Shown here: positions 12,601 to 24,299 of the stretch, one piece after another
How positions within the stretch are numbered: the first letter of the stretch is position 1
How the letters are laid out: every line of letters begins with the position of its first letter
Source: Mastigias papua
Lineage: Eukaryota > Cnidaria > Scyphozoa > Rhizostomeae > Mastigiidae
NCBI GenBank assembly: GCA_964019165.1
Contig: OZ025270.1
Span: forward strand, 6,798,644 to 6,862,643
Direction of reading: 5' to 3'
Length of the DNA stretch: 64,000 nt
Position numbers and translations under genes: made by a program
The notes under the pieces: generated by a model
What the model saw: the letters and a program-made list of their open reading frames with translations, nothing else
The model's database searches: none
Told to the model about the DNA's origin: nothing

Positions 12601-12850
12601 TCAGACAACAAATCTCTAATTAGGAACTCTGACATGCTTCAGGTGATAAGACCCAGCTTTGAGCCTACTAAAGAGAGGGTTCTGTTATAGGTGCTGCGGA
12701 GAGTTGGAATAGCTAACGCAACCATATTGATGGAATACGTCCTATACTTCTAATAAAGATATTTGAAGGCACACCTAAGGACAGAACTTCTAAGGCGAAG
12801 AATTGGAGGATCTGCTATAAGTATTATATACGATATTGTTCTTGTGCATA
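9666..12850. repeat. duplicated non-coding block, copy A
   Basis: The most upstream of four copies of a locus-specific block. Shared landmarks in order: TTCTTAGC(A/G)AACAAA and AACTAATCA (about 9910-9960), GCTCATTCAAA then CAGTGCATAA and TTCAACAGTGAGAAAAAGCA (10,197-10,275), TTGTGGGAAGATTACCAGATG (10,475-10,497), GCTAGCGCTGGGAAAG (10,533-10,548), and TAGATCTTCA.CTACTGTAG (about 10,633-10,651). A later part, 12,290-12,790, matches block D at 46,080-46,540. No reading frame is conserved between copies, so the block is not coding. Copies C and D sit just upstream of receptor copies 2 and 3, so this copy may mark an ancestral unit whose receptor has been lost. Confidence 0.7.
11635..11775. other. 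short duplicated TTTTCAGC(C/A)CGGGGT motif with internal hairpin
   Basis: ATGAGA(A)TTTTCAGCCCGGGGT occurs near 11,687 and again as ATGAGAGTTTTCAGCACGGGGT near 11,752. Between them lies TCTCAGCCCGACTAGCCGAGA, an imperfect hairpin. It looks like a small repeat end inside block A; identity unknown. Confidence 0.4.
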
Positions 12851-13745
12851 TAAGCTTTATTGTTTTCATTACGGGGTTATAATACACACATACCTAACAA
12901 AAGGGCTTTGCGAGCTTGATAAAAGGGCATGTCGACCCTGAGCATACGAAACAAAGCCAAAAGGACGTTTGCATACGCCGTAAAACATTTAATTCGGTTC
13001 ATTTCTCATAAACTCAATAATACTCAGGTGCAAAAAGTAGCAGTGAGAGAGCGAGGTAAATGAATTTATCCATAATTTTCAGACTCAAATGCAGGCAGCT
13101 AAAACAAATTCCTAGAAAAATCGAGTAGTATGTGTAATATTGAGTAATTGAGTAAATTAGGATAATTTATGCAGACACATGATTTTTGTAAATACAATGA
13201 TTTCAAATATATTAGTTAGTTGATTGAATGCAATGATTGACAATAGTCGTTTGTGTCTTATCAGCCTAACTTCAACATAATAATATGATTATAGAGGCAG
13301 TGCTGCGCCCCACTAATTTTGCTTCTCTACAGGCCTATAGCAGCGTCGAGTCATATTTGTAGCAATACTTATTAATCTCAATAATAGCATTATGATACCA
13401 CTCTAACTGCAATTGTTCTTTAACCAAATTACGACGCCGTTAAGAACCATAAAGAACCAAAATATTGTTCAAAAGTGAGATACTTTTACTACTTGACCCT
13501 CAAGCCAGATATCGCATCCAAAAAGCATTCTGCGTCTGTACCTAAGTCATATTCATTAAATGCTAGAGCGTGGTCATAGAGAGAGAGAGATCCCATGTTC
13601 TGAGTATAATGAAATAAAATACTAATCAAAAGTTAAACAATATTGAAAAAGCCGGTATATCTGCTTCTTCAAAGAGAGGTTTCTTGATAACTTCTACATT
13701 GTAGCCAGACGTCTAACTCGAATATGACAAATAGCAACTTTTACG
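12851..13745. other. no supported gene
   Basis: Spacer between duplicated blocks A and B. A short GA run lies near 13,579-13,591. No gene or repeat border was recognised. Confidence 0.4.
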
Positions 13746-13749
13746 TGTC

Positions 13750-15400
13750 ACACTTGTACTGCTGAGGGAATTGGACCCTACAATTTGAGCATTACAGTGC
13801 CTCTTTCTGCTGCCAGCAAGCCTCTACCAAAGGTCAGTAACAAACTGAATTAAGTATGTATTGTAAATATGCCACCTTAACTCGTGTGATACTAGCTTTA
13901 GCTCAATTCTAGCTTTCGCACATGCTATTGGTTTTTAATTGTACTAGTTGATTGCAATGATTAGCATGAAGTACACAACAGTATGATTCATTCAAACATT
14001 GTTCGTTGATATTAGACCTATTCTGAAATACTAAGAAATCACCAATAATTAAGAACATAAAATGTTTGTATTCTTAACGAACAAAAATGGGTAACATTGA
14101 TCTTCATAGTCGACCAACCATTACAAAACATGTTTGTAAACCTTTTTGTTGCAAAACGCAACGAATAGCGTAGGTGATTATTGCCGTCTGTCCTTTCCAC
14201 ACAGATTGAGCTCAATCATAGAGATTTAAATGCTCAATCCCAGCGTCAGTTGTCAAAGTCAAAGTGACAGCCATTCAAGAGTGGAGCTCATATAAATTTT
14301 ACCTTATCAAGCTTTTAGCATTTCCAAAGAAAAACCGATTTAGTGTGAAGCTCATTCACATTATTACGCTACAGCAACCACCTGCAATGCACAATTCGTG
14401 CTAGTTCAACAGTGAGAAAAAGCATGTACATGTACAGATAATATCGATCTGTAGCAATTACATTTTTAGTTACTTTATCTTCCACTTCATTCATTCATTG
14501 CGTGTTTCTCTACAGCTCATTACCATTACTAAACTAACATCACACTAACATTCTATTGCGTCATAACACCTTGCCCATTTGTTAGGCCTATTTTCATACT
14601 AACTTTCCCTCGACACATTGCCTAGCCCTTCCTTTCCCACACCAATTTTTGTTATTCCATCTTTATACGTAATTCCGGGGAACAAATGGAAATATCAATT
14701 AGAATTGTAAATGAGTTAGTTGGAATTTACACTGATGATGATAAAAACGCAATAAAAAACGCATCTACAAAAGTTTCTTTGCTTCACCGTCTACAAGGGA
14801 CAAAGACCAAAGCAACACTGGGTGAGATCAAACCTATACTTATACATAAAAAATCTTAATTAGTAAGTCTACAAAGTAGAAATCAAGAATTACTAAAGAT
14901 CTGATTACGCTGTATAAAATAGCTTTAGAATTGAATTCAAAAGCGAAATTTTACGCTGATTGTCTAACATAAGTGCATTTAAGTTATTGCTCCACTATAT
15001 GGCTTTGTCTTCAATTAAAACGTTTGCTCCTTATGCTGACGTCGGCCGCTAAAGGCTTCCACAGACCGAAATTATCTCTGTATTTGTGGGAAGATTACCA
15101 GACGGATTCAAAATACATGTGTGCTCCAGGTCAGGAGGAACACTAGAACTGGGAAAGGGAGCAGAATATGGCTTTACTGGAACAATGCGCAAAAACGGTA
15201 GATGAAACATGGAGATTATTAAAGTCTACATTTTGAAACCAACAGCTAGATATATGGTCTGTGATAGATCTTCAACTACTATGGTTCTTAAAATCGAAAG
15301 TGCAGTACATTTAAACGACGATCTTGTGCATAAAAGTTTTCACAGGTTAGCAAAACGATTAAATTATAATTTCTTTCGATAATCGTTGGGCATTACAAAA
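13750..15400. repeat. duplicated non-coding block, copy B, with an insertion
   Basis: Shares the same ordered landmarks as block A: TTCTTAACGAACAAA (about 14,070), GCTCATTCACATTATTACGC, TTCAACAGTGAGAAAAAGCA (about 14,405), TTGTGGGAAGATTACCAGA (about 15,085), AGAACTGGGAAAGG (about 15,146) and TAGATCTTCAACTACTATGG (about 15,264). Compared with A, C and D it is interrupted by 446 extra bases at 14,452-14,897. It lies about 11 kb upstream of receptor pseudogene copy 1, the gap being filled by retrotransposon relics. Confidence 0.68.
14452..14897. mobile_element. 446-bp insertion with 6-bp GATCTG duplication, unknown type
   Basis: Block A runs straight through CGATCTGACTACGCTG. Block B has GATCTG at 14,446-14,451 and again at 14,898-14,903, with 446 bases between. 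The comparison shows an insertion with a 6-bp target duplication. No terminal inverted repeat was visible. It contains a 57-codon frame (14,686-14,859, +) beginning MEISIRIVNELVGIYTDDDK, not recognised. It may be a fragment of a cut-and-paste or retroposed element. Confidence 0.6.
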
Positions 15401-15600
15401 TGATAAAAGCATAAGAATAACACAACAAAAGTATGTGTCTGTATTTACCACGAGTACTAACACAAAATGGCGCATACGTAATACCAGTATATCATTATAG
15501 GAATCAGGGGACAACGCCATAGAACATTTCCCCCTCCCTAGCAAAACAGATGCTACAATAATACAAAATTTTAGAAATAAATGGATTAAGTTATTGCTTC

Positions 15601-16590
15601 CTAGGGCAGAGTCTCAGGTAGAAGCCGAGGCTGGCGGATTCTTCTAGGATAGCGTTGAAGTTGGCAATCCTCTTCAGCTTCGTTTTGGTTGGAAGATATA
15701 GACGAAGAATCAGAGCACGAATTTGCAAGAGCGTCTACGCTAGTTGACAATTCATTGTCACTTCCCAAAATCAGTGCTGTCACTTGAATAGCAAGGAAAT
15801 AGAGGAAAGTGTTTAGACAGACGACAGGGTATCGCTCTCTGCTACCAGAGGAAGTCTGCCATGATGAACGGTTTTTGTTTCTTTATTAAGGATTTTTATT
15901 TCAAAATTTACGCAGTTTGCAAGTTTCCTCACTGTTTTGAAAGGGTCATTCTGCCGTGGTCGTAATGTCAATATCGGCTAGTTCTCCCGATTTATAACGT
16001 ATGGTTTTCAACAACATACGTTGGCCTTGACCGTAATCGAAAAAACGTAGGTAAGCGATGCTAGGTGACACAAACAGTATTGGCGCATTAGGGATGTACG
16101 CTTTGACAAGGGGGTTTTTGGTGGCGTGGTATCACACTTCGTCTTTTGAACAAACCGTGCATTGTGAAATAAAATTACGAATATTATTATACATATTTGG
16201 CCAATAAACTGCTCCCATAAAAAAAGAATACATCTTGTCAACGCCTAGATGTGCAGTCTGGTGATATTCAGTAACAATGAAGATTCTCAATGACGGTGGT
16301 ACAAAAGGTCTACTTGATTTAGTGAGTAACCCATATTCATACGATACTGTTTTTGTACTCGATTTAATCGACCCTTAACAATTTCTCTTTGGTTCTCAAT
16401 GATAGCATTTGGTTGTTCGTATCAATGGATCTTCTTATTGGGAGGTCGATAATTGCGATAAAAAGTTATCGCTCAGGGAGAACGAAGCGCATATTTTATT
16501 CTCAAATTGAGAGCCAGGTTGATTACCGTCTTCATGCCAACTCCGAGATAAAGCTAATGCCTTTACAGGATGTATTTTAGGTGATTCTTA
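15601..16590 (-). mobile_element. Ty3/Gypsy-type integrase relic and pol C-terminus
   Basis: Read on the minus strand with frame jumps. From about 16,300 downward comes the integrase zinc-binding region: TEYHQTAHLGVDKMYSFFMG, YWPNMYNNIRNFISQCTVCS, with H...H and C..C spacing of the HHCC finger. It is followed by an AYLRFFDYGQ-like start of the catalytic core. The DDE residues are not preserved. The last frame (15,783-15,601) is acidic and serine-rich and ends in LQRYPRRIRQPRLLPE, the basic proline-rich tail usual at the end of gypsy pol. Upstream, about 16,590-16,310, reads as a damaged linker region (ENQREIVKGRLNRVQK). LTRs not found. Confidence 0.7.
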
Positions 16591-17079
16591 CCAAATTAAC
16601 TATGCTGAGTTTCAAAATTTTAGCAGTTTTTCCTCATCCCATCAAATTTTTCTGCTATGTCATGTTCCACCTTGCAGAGTTTTCAGAAAACTACACATTA
16701 TGGGCAGTTACTGAAAGTTCGTAAAATCCATGTCGATTAAAGTTGAATACAGTTGATCTGAAATCTCGTCCTAGGCCTAAGCTAAGTAAGTAAAATGACC
16801 TCCAATGATACGTTGACGGATTGACCAGAAGTCATATAGATACATCTAGGTGGTTCATATAAATCATATTTCTGCGGGTGGATGCGTTAGGAGTAACATC
16901 TAATGAAAAATAGGGAGTAAGAAGTGCTGATGCTGATTTATGAGACATTGTTTGTTGCTAAGTTTTAGCACAACTATTTTCTTTCACTCAAAGAGCTGTA
17001 CAACAGCATGGACATAAAAATATTAGCTTTTGGTTAGATAGTAATATTCCCGATGGGTATTATGCTACACCAATAATAA
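16591..17079. other. no supported gene
   Basis: No frame or repeat boundary was recognised. It may hold undetectable 5' parts of the gypsy relic. Confidence 0.35.
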
Positions 17080-17084
17080 GCTTG

Positions 17085-17465
17085 ATAGCTTCGGAAGGAA
17101 CTTCCGTTTCCGTGATTGACGTGAATGGTTGAACTTTGGGTTTTCACGTTAGATGCTCCAGCAGTAATCTGCCATCATCCGAATGTTCCAACGGCCTTGA
17201 TATCGCTTCTCTATTTCCTTAAAGTCTTGGTAGAAGGGCTCTCATTGCTCGTCGCTGAATTCAGGTCACTGTGTATGTAGTGCACCTTAATACTCATGTT
17301 GGCACCAAGGCTGTTACAAACCTCCAACATTGCCTGTACTATTTCTATGTAGCTGCTTGCTCTTGTACTACCAAGGAAATTCTGAACAACTGCCACAAAG
17401 CCATTGCCAGTGGAAACTTGGCTTGTTTGTAAAGAATACATAGTAATTCTTTTTTCAAACTTCAT
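17085..17465 (-). pseudogene. fragment of a conserved repeat-borne domain (MADYCW type)
   Basis: The minus-strand frame 17,465-17,211 contains FVAVVQNFLGSTRASSYIEI, then LEVCNSLGANMSIKVHYIHS. After a stop the reading goes on with TFYQDFKEIEKRYQGRWNIR, MMADYCWSI and an HSRQSRKRKFLP tail (to about 17,095). This ordered set (NFLGN ... YLxHSHLD ... GERFHQD ... RYQGRW ... MMADYCW ... HxRxSxKRKF) is recalled from uncharacterised proteins found in many copies in invertebrate genomes and probably carried by mobile elements. No biochemical role is known to me. Stops and a lost middle segment show it is dead. Recognition is from memory of the motif pattern. Confidence 0.6.
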
Positions 17466-17591
17466 TCATATATTTCATACATTACAACACAATATGAAAC
17501 CTCACTATTACAGGCAGTTTGAATTGACTAGCCTAGTTACAGGTGACGAATAAACAAACAGAAAAACAAAACAGCAATAAGGTACATGCAA

Positions 17592-18545
17592 CTAGAATGA
17601 AACTAAATCGGGACAGGCCCAAGGTTTGTTTCTGCGGGGAAAAAAATGTTGATCGGATGAATATGTTAGAGGTTTTTCTGATGATGAAACGAAGCTGATC
17701 TTTTTTATATCTAGACCTTTACACATGTGATTAAAAGACTCAGCAGAACGACCGAAAATGCCAAGACAGCTAACAGAAAGATTTACAAATTTAATGAGAA
17801 AACATTGAGATTTCAATGTTTGAAGAAGCTGTTGGTACTTTTCTGTTTTCTTTGTGAACAAATATTTAAATTTGTTTCAAAACTAACTGTCATTTCGAGT
17901 ACAAAGAGTTTTCAATCTGCAGTAATAAGAAGAAGATCTGGACGGAGCGTATCGCCAGTAATTATCTAAGGAGAGAGAAAGCCTGGTAGGTTAACATATA
18001 AGGTAGAACCAACAATTGACTGTAAAGAGTTGGCAATAAACTGCAATGCTGAATTATGACGCCATGTATACCGTTCTTCATCAAGGTAAGCTTTGCAGCC
18101 TGCAACTGCATGTAATAAATTTTCAGGAGGAAAGCAGAAGGAACAATCAGAAGTTTAGCTAACATTCCATTAAGCAAGATCTATGCGGGTTGCTAATGAG
18201 CTATTCAAATGCCTGACAGTGAAACTAACGATGTTACGTTGCATGTTGCTGTGAACAGTGGACCAGACAGAGTTTACCATTTTGACGGAGATATCGAGTA
18301 GAAAAGAAAGAAAGTTACCCTGTTAAGTTAGCTCGTGTTGAAGGCGCTTAGTATGCTCTGTTCGAACGGCTTTAAGGACGTCCTTAATATGTCTATATAA
18401 ATCATATTGAATGTTCGATCCTTCACAGGTGTTTTTCCAAAGCGATCGAATGTTGCTATTTGGAGATGACTCTAGGATATTACGCTGAACAGTTTGGCAT
18501 TGAAGAAATATAATTTTAAAATCTACAAATTCAGATCTCACAACA
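17592..18545 (-). mobile_element. R2-like (zinc-finger) LINE, C-terminal fragment, copy 2
   Basis: Frames on the minus strand (18,541-18,323; 18,177-17,962; 17,861-17,592) align in order with the end of the larger copy at 18.7-22.0 kb. Shared points are an IQYDL-(6)-VLKA(V/I)RAEHT(K/N)RLQ block, a LLKIYYMQLQAAK / LQPESLLHIVAGC region, and a final LSVSCLGIFGRSAESFNHMC ... FFPRRNKPWACPDL, matching ICLGIFGTSSNSLLKMC ... FCTRNRPWWGLELL. Stops and frameshifts separate the pieces. It lies head to tail with the larger copy, as separate insertions or a tandem. Reverse transcriptase core absent. Confidence 0.75.
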
Positions 18546-20723
18546 AGGTAATTTGTACTTGGCTGAATTAGTGTGTTAGCACAGAAATAATATACTTAAC
18601 ATTGACATACATTATATTGATAACAATAAAGACTATGGTGTTCTATTGTTTAAATTCATACTAAAGCTGCGTTTTCCATCTGATGTCTCAATAATGACTA
18701 TGATTGGAAAAAAACTATTAATAGTTTAGGAGCTCCAGACCCCACCATGGTCTATTCCTCGTACAGAATGTGTAGTACGTTGTGCGTATGGCTATGGTTG
18801 ACAACTTTGAAATGACAAAGTTGAGATGATGAGTGTCGATGCCATTGTCATTACACATTTTGAGAAGTGAATTTGATGAAGTACCAAATATCCCAAGGCA
18901 GATAATGCAGAGATTTATGAATTTTATTTCATTATAATCAGTGGCAAGATCAGATAGAAGGGGGTGATATTTAAGTTCTTTTCGATGAGCATTATTGTTT
19001 AAATTAGTTTCGAAGCCCACAGTTAATTCTATGATGCATATGATATCGTCAGCTGTAGACAGAAGGATATAAGGGCTAAGATTATTGCCAGTAACGATGC
19101 AGGGAGAAAGGTAGCCAGGAGATCAATATATAGCTTTGCAAACTGTATGGTCTGCAGCGTGTCAGCGAGAAATTTTAAAGCAGAGTTATGTCTCTACGTG
19201 AAACGCCCTTCAGTTAGATACGTGTTGCAACCAGCAACAATATGAAGGAGTGACTCAGGCTGAAGATAAAAAGAACAATCAAACGTAGCTAAAAGGTTCC
19301 ATAGAGGGAGGATGTTTCTAGTAGCAAGCGTGTTTTTTAGATACTTGATGGTAAAATTGAAGATATTTGCAGGTAGATTGCTTTGCGCCTTAGACCACAG
19401 CGAAGTGAGCTTTTGTAGGGAATGCTCAAGGAGGAATGATATAATGAACCCCTACGACTTTAGCTGAGTCTGCAGCCTATTGGTGTGTTCAGCACGAATG
19501 GACTTCAAAACCTGTGTTATGTTTGATCAAATATCGTATTGAATTTTTGCCCCTGAGTTTGCATTTCTACATAATTTGGTTATTGTTTCATCATAGGATG
19601 ACTTTAAAGAAGATCGTAGTGTTGTCTGACATAGTAGAAATTTTATAGAGGGTGACTGAAAAACTTGTCCAAAATGATTATGCGAAGGAACAATAGAACT
19701 TAATGTTGCAGAAATTGGAAGATCAAGCCATTGGCGAACATACTTTGTTACAATGTTATCCAGGCTCTCATAAATCCATGTTTTACCTACATCTGTTACA
19801 GTTAAATGCCAAGAAAATTTTCAAAGAACATACCGATCATATAAAAGTAACCTGTTTCTGGGATGGATGGTCAATGAGTCAATAGTTTTAAGCATGGTTT
19901 GAAGACTTGATTTAACAAGTTCTTTATGGTCTTTGTTGTCCATATCAAAGTTGAATTATCTTCCTACGTATTTGAATGATTCACCTTGTTTTACAGGAGG
20001 AACGAGTTCTGGATTGATCGAGAGCTTAGGTTGAAATTGAAGTGAGCGTCCAGAAAACTTCTTAATCCCAGAGATAGTACACATGGTGGCAGACTGACAC
20101 CATCTCGAGAAACAATTTAGTAATAATTGGTTGTCTCTTTGATAAGTAGTAATTATAGCAGCGTCATCCGCAAATTGAAATCAATAAACGGGATGAAATG
20201 AACGGTCGTTTTTTTGTCATGAGGGGAGAAACCGAACTGGTTATACTTTTCCTGCTTAATGAATTGTATGAATGTATTAAAGCACAGATTAAATATGAGG
20301 GAGCTAAGACAATTGCCTTGAAGCCAATTGCGTTTAAGAGGAATAGCCGGAGTGGAAAAACTGTCTGAAATAATATGTGAATGGAAGTCAATGTAAAAAT
20401 TGGTAATAAGAAGTTAGAGCGATTCAGGGGTATGATGATAGTCAAGGACACTCTTGATAAGAGTGTGATGGACCTCTCCAAAAGCATTTTTGAGGTCAAC
20501 TACTGAGTGCTGCGTTAACTGTGCTTTATTGATTACATAGGCCATCATGGATGAATGTTCCAACACGCCAGAGAACCCATAAGTGAATCCTTTTTTTTAC
20601 TTTCTGTTCTATTAGACCTTTGGGCGTTAGGAAAGAGTAAACGGAATCACGTAAGCAAGAAGTAAATATCTTCAAAGGGACAGTTTCTTAAGTGATGGGT
20701 TTAAAGTTAGCAGGATCATCACT

Positions 20724-21026
<303 letters not shown>

Positions 21027-22299
21027 TCATCACTGCTGCCTTCCTTGTGGACTAAAACTGTGTAAGCCTGTTTCCATTCGTGTGGAATAGGTCCTGATTT
21101 ACAAATGATGCGGAAGACTCTCGTTATCACAGTGCGGAGAAAGGGGCACCACTTAAAGCAGATGATTGAAATCTGGCATTGGGAGAATACTCCCTATATT
21201 CTACGACTAGCTCCTTGTCGACATTGGTTATGACTGTTCCGCAGTTCTCTTTAAACAAGTTTTAAATAGAATTGTTCAAGTATTGCGTTGACATCTGTAT
21301 TGTCCAAATCGAAATCAATATTTACGAAGGTTGATTTAAAGAAGTCATTTGCCATTGCCACCAGGTCAACAAGCCACGAATTACTACTTCCAATGTCCTA
21401 CTAATGGAAAAAATTCCGAGGAAGGAAAAGAACAACACTGCCAATAGTGATTGGCAATGATATAATAGAAGTAGCAAAACATCATCATCAACAAATGAAA
21501 ATCAGACAATCCAAGACAACAGAAGATCTCAACATCCTGAGAAAAGTAGCAAACGATCGCAAGGTATTGAAAAACTTGATTACTTTGATTTGTAGAGTCG
21601 CGCAAAGTAAGCAATGATACAGTTGCAAGCCGGATGCGCAAGAGAGAGGGAGATAGAGAGAGAGGGATTCGCCATTGCCCAATGATCACTTGTCTTCGGT
21701 AAATAAGCACCAGGTTTTATGTCAGCAGTGTCTTAATAGTCGAATGAAATACAATCCACGTGATCGCTTGCCAAATTTTCATCCAATGAGCTGTTCGTAT
21801 CAAAATTTGAAGGTATGGGTTCTAGTTGATCTCCGGTTAGGCCCTCGATATTCCTGCAGTGACTCTGGTGCATTTTAAGACCCTTAACCCCTTTGCAAGT
21901 CCTTCTACAGAAACACTTAACAGTTTCCACAGTACTTGCAGGATCTTTAACTTCCATCATTGTAGTATTAATCGCGGAATTAGGAACAGGGTTGATAGGC
22001 ACCGTTTCTTACACCTCAATTGGTGGCGGCCAAGAGCTTTAAAGTCCTTACCATAATACGAGCAAACCACATAAAATAACAAAAAACATAATAAACGTTT
22101 ACGAAACATGTTTCCTTACATGCAAATGAACCGAAATACGTGACTGTTGAACAACATAAATCCTGCATAAGCCAAGTGAAAAGCGTGTAAACTACCACAT
22201 GTGCATCAACGTCCGTACGCCATTGCTCGAAGTAATAATGATATTATAATAACATTGATAACATCTTTTATTCATACTAAGACGTTTGTATACTACTCA

Positions 22300-24290
22300 T
22301 TTTATTAACATAGCCGCATTCTGTTCTCAACCAATCAGCGTATTTGTTTACATCAAATTAGTAACCAATAAGATGCTTCCAGATTTTACACATTCTATTG
22401 TAACGTCATTTTGAATCGGAGGTGCTGTGGAGAATTCACTACTCGCAAGTGTTGGCCTGGAAACAACTTACGTTAAATTACAGAGATGAGCGTTTAACTG
22501 TAACTTCGTAAGTTCTTATAACAGTTATATCTCGGAGTCCCAAGCTGGCAAAAGAATGGTTCCTAAGACATTCAACATGTGGAGCAGTGCTCATTGCTCA
22601 CCGAAGTTGTTAAAATCACGACAATTTATTTATTCGTGCGAAAATGTGAAACAGACTGTGACATGCATACCCAATTCTCAAATTTATCGCTGTACTTCAC
22701 ATGTTGGGGCTAAGAAGAATTAATTTAGGAAATAGCTAATATTAGCTGTCATATCAGCACCTGACTTCGGATATGCTCTTTGTTATCCACTTTATTATCG
22801 CAGAAATCTAGTGTGTTAGGCCCCGTTCACATTGCTCCGTATTCATATGAAAAAGGATACAAAAGTATCCGTTTTTGCCTTGCGTTCACATTGCTCCGCT
22901 ATGAAAACGGAGACTTTTGAAAACGCGCTTTGAAAACGGATACTTTTGAAAACGGAGACTTTTGAAAACGCATAAATGCAGTGTGAACATCGAAAACGGA
23001 TTCTTTTGAAAACGCTAGTACAAGACTCAATATCATGCCGTTTTCCGCTGTATCTGGAGGGGAGCAATGTGAACACTTATCGTTTTCATAGCGTATTCAA
23101 ATGTACCCGGAGCAATGTGAACAGGCAAAACGGATCGAAATGAAAACGGATAAAAACGAATACGGAGCAATGTGAACATAGCCTTAATATCTTCAGACTC
23201 AATTTCGTCTTAGAGCATTATTAACAAATTATTTTTAAAATCTACATGAAAAAACGCATGAAATGTATCCTTGGTCATTCTTCGCCAAGTCATTGCTGTT
23301 TCATAGAGGAAACAGGGCATTCGTCACCAAAATTACATCTCTCTGTTGTTCTACTGGTCATCTAACAAGTCTGTATGCCTACTAAAATAGGTATACACTT
23401 TGTTTATGAATGAACTTTTGCAAAAGCTTCTAATCTAAAGATAACGACATAGTGCATATGAATCATCCTACCTCAGAGCAGACGGTATGAATAGTAGAAT
23501 ACCATGACTGTTTTGTTTCACGGCAATTGATTCAATCTTCTTCTTCATCCGCCATCTTTAAGGTGACCTGTCCTTGTATTCTTCGTGATAGGCTTATCGC
23601 CATTCGATGCAAACTCGATATAAATCGTTCATGTAAGGGAATGACTGTAGACAATTTTCATATACAAATAACCAAGTTGTGCGCAAAGCGCGAACTTCAA
23701 CCTTTCTTCATATGGCAAGTTTCTAACTTTTCAACGCGTATAATAGTTTTAAAAAATCTTTTATCTCTCTTGCTGCCTCTCTCCTTGCAAAATGGCTTCA
23801 GAATCCTTTGTCATAGCTTCACACCGAAATTTCCAGTTTCAACATGGTAGCTTTGGGTTGTTTTAAATACTGACCAAGTGAAACCATGAAGCATACATCT
23901 TCTATGCAGGAATACATAAGTTCTGGCAGTTTTGACAGTTAAAAATGGTTCAAGAAGGGCCTGCGCATCTTTTATATATTGTAAACAATGAGTACTGTTC
24001 CATACGTTGAATATCTTGTAAACGATTCCTTGCCCAACTTAGGACTTCGAGATCTCACTGTAAAATTTAGTTACGAGAGTACATTCAAAGCTCGCCTCTG
24101 TGAACAAACGTGACTTTTTTCGGGGCCAATAGCTGCGAGTAGTGATTTCTCCACGGTAACTCCACTTCAAAGCAGCTTTAAAATAAAATATGTAAAAATT
24201 TGAAGCATCTTATTGGTTGATGATTTGATATAAACAAATCCGCTCATTGGTTGAAAACAAAATGTGGCTATGTTCATTTTGCTAGCTAGT
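22300..24290. mobile_element. long-inverted-repeat element, about 2.0 kb
   Basis: About 22,300-22,600 and about 23,985-24,290 are inverted copies at roughly 75-80% by eye. Mirror landmarks: AACATAGCC(G/A)CAT, CAACCAAT.AGCG.ATTTGTTTA, AACCAATAAGATGCTTC, GTGGAGAA(T/A)TCACTACTCGCA, AGTCC(C/T)AAG(C/T)TGG, ATTCAAC(A/G)T(G/A)TGGA and CA(G/A)T(G/A)CTCATTG. Such 300-bp arms fit a DNA transposon with long TIRs. The interior holds a younger Harbinger MITE and a 107-codon plus-strand frame (23,527-23,850) of no known family. Outer borders and target duplication not resolved. Confidence 0.65.
22819..23183. mobile_element. PIF/Harbinger-type MITE, 365 bp, TTA duplication
   Basis: Left end GGCCCCGTTCACATTGCTCC, right end GGAGCAATGTGAACATAGCC (inverted with small differences), bordered by TTA at 22,816-22,818 and 23,184-23,186. 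A 3-bp TWA duplication is the PIF/Harbinger hallmark. The interior is built from repeated GAAAACGGA and ACTTTTGAAAACG(GA) words in both orientations, and the subterminal word TTCACATTGCTCC recurs inside. Non-autonomous; no transposase. Confidence 0.8.
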
Positions 24291-24299
24291 GGGTTATAT

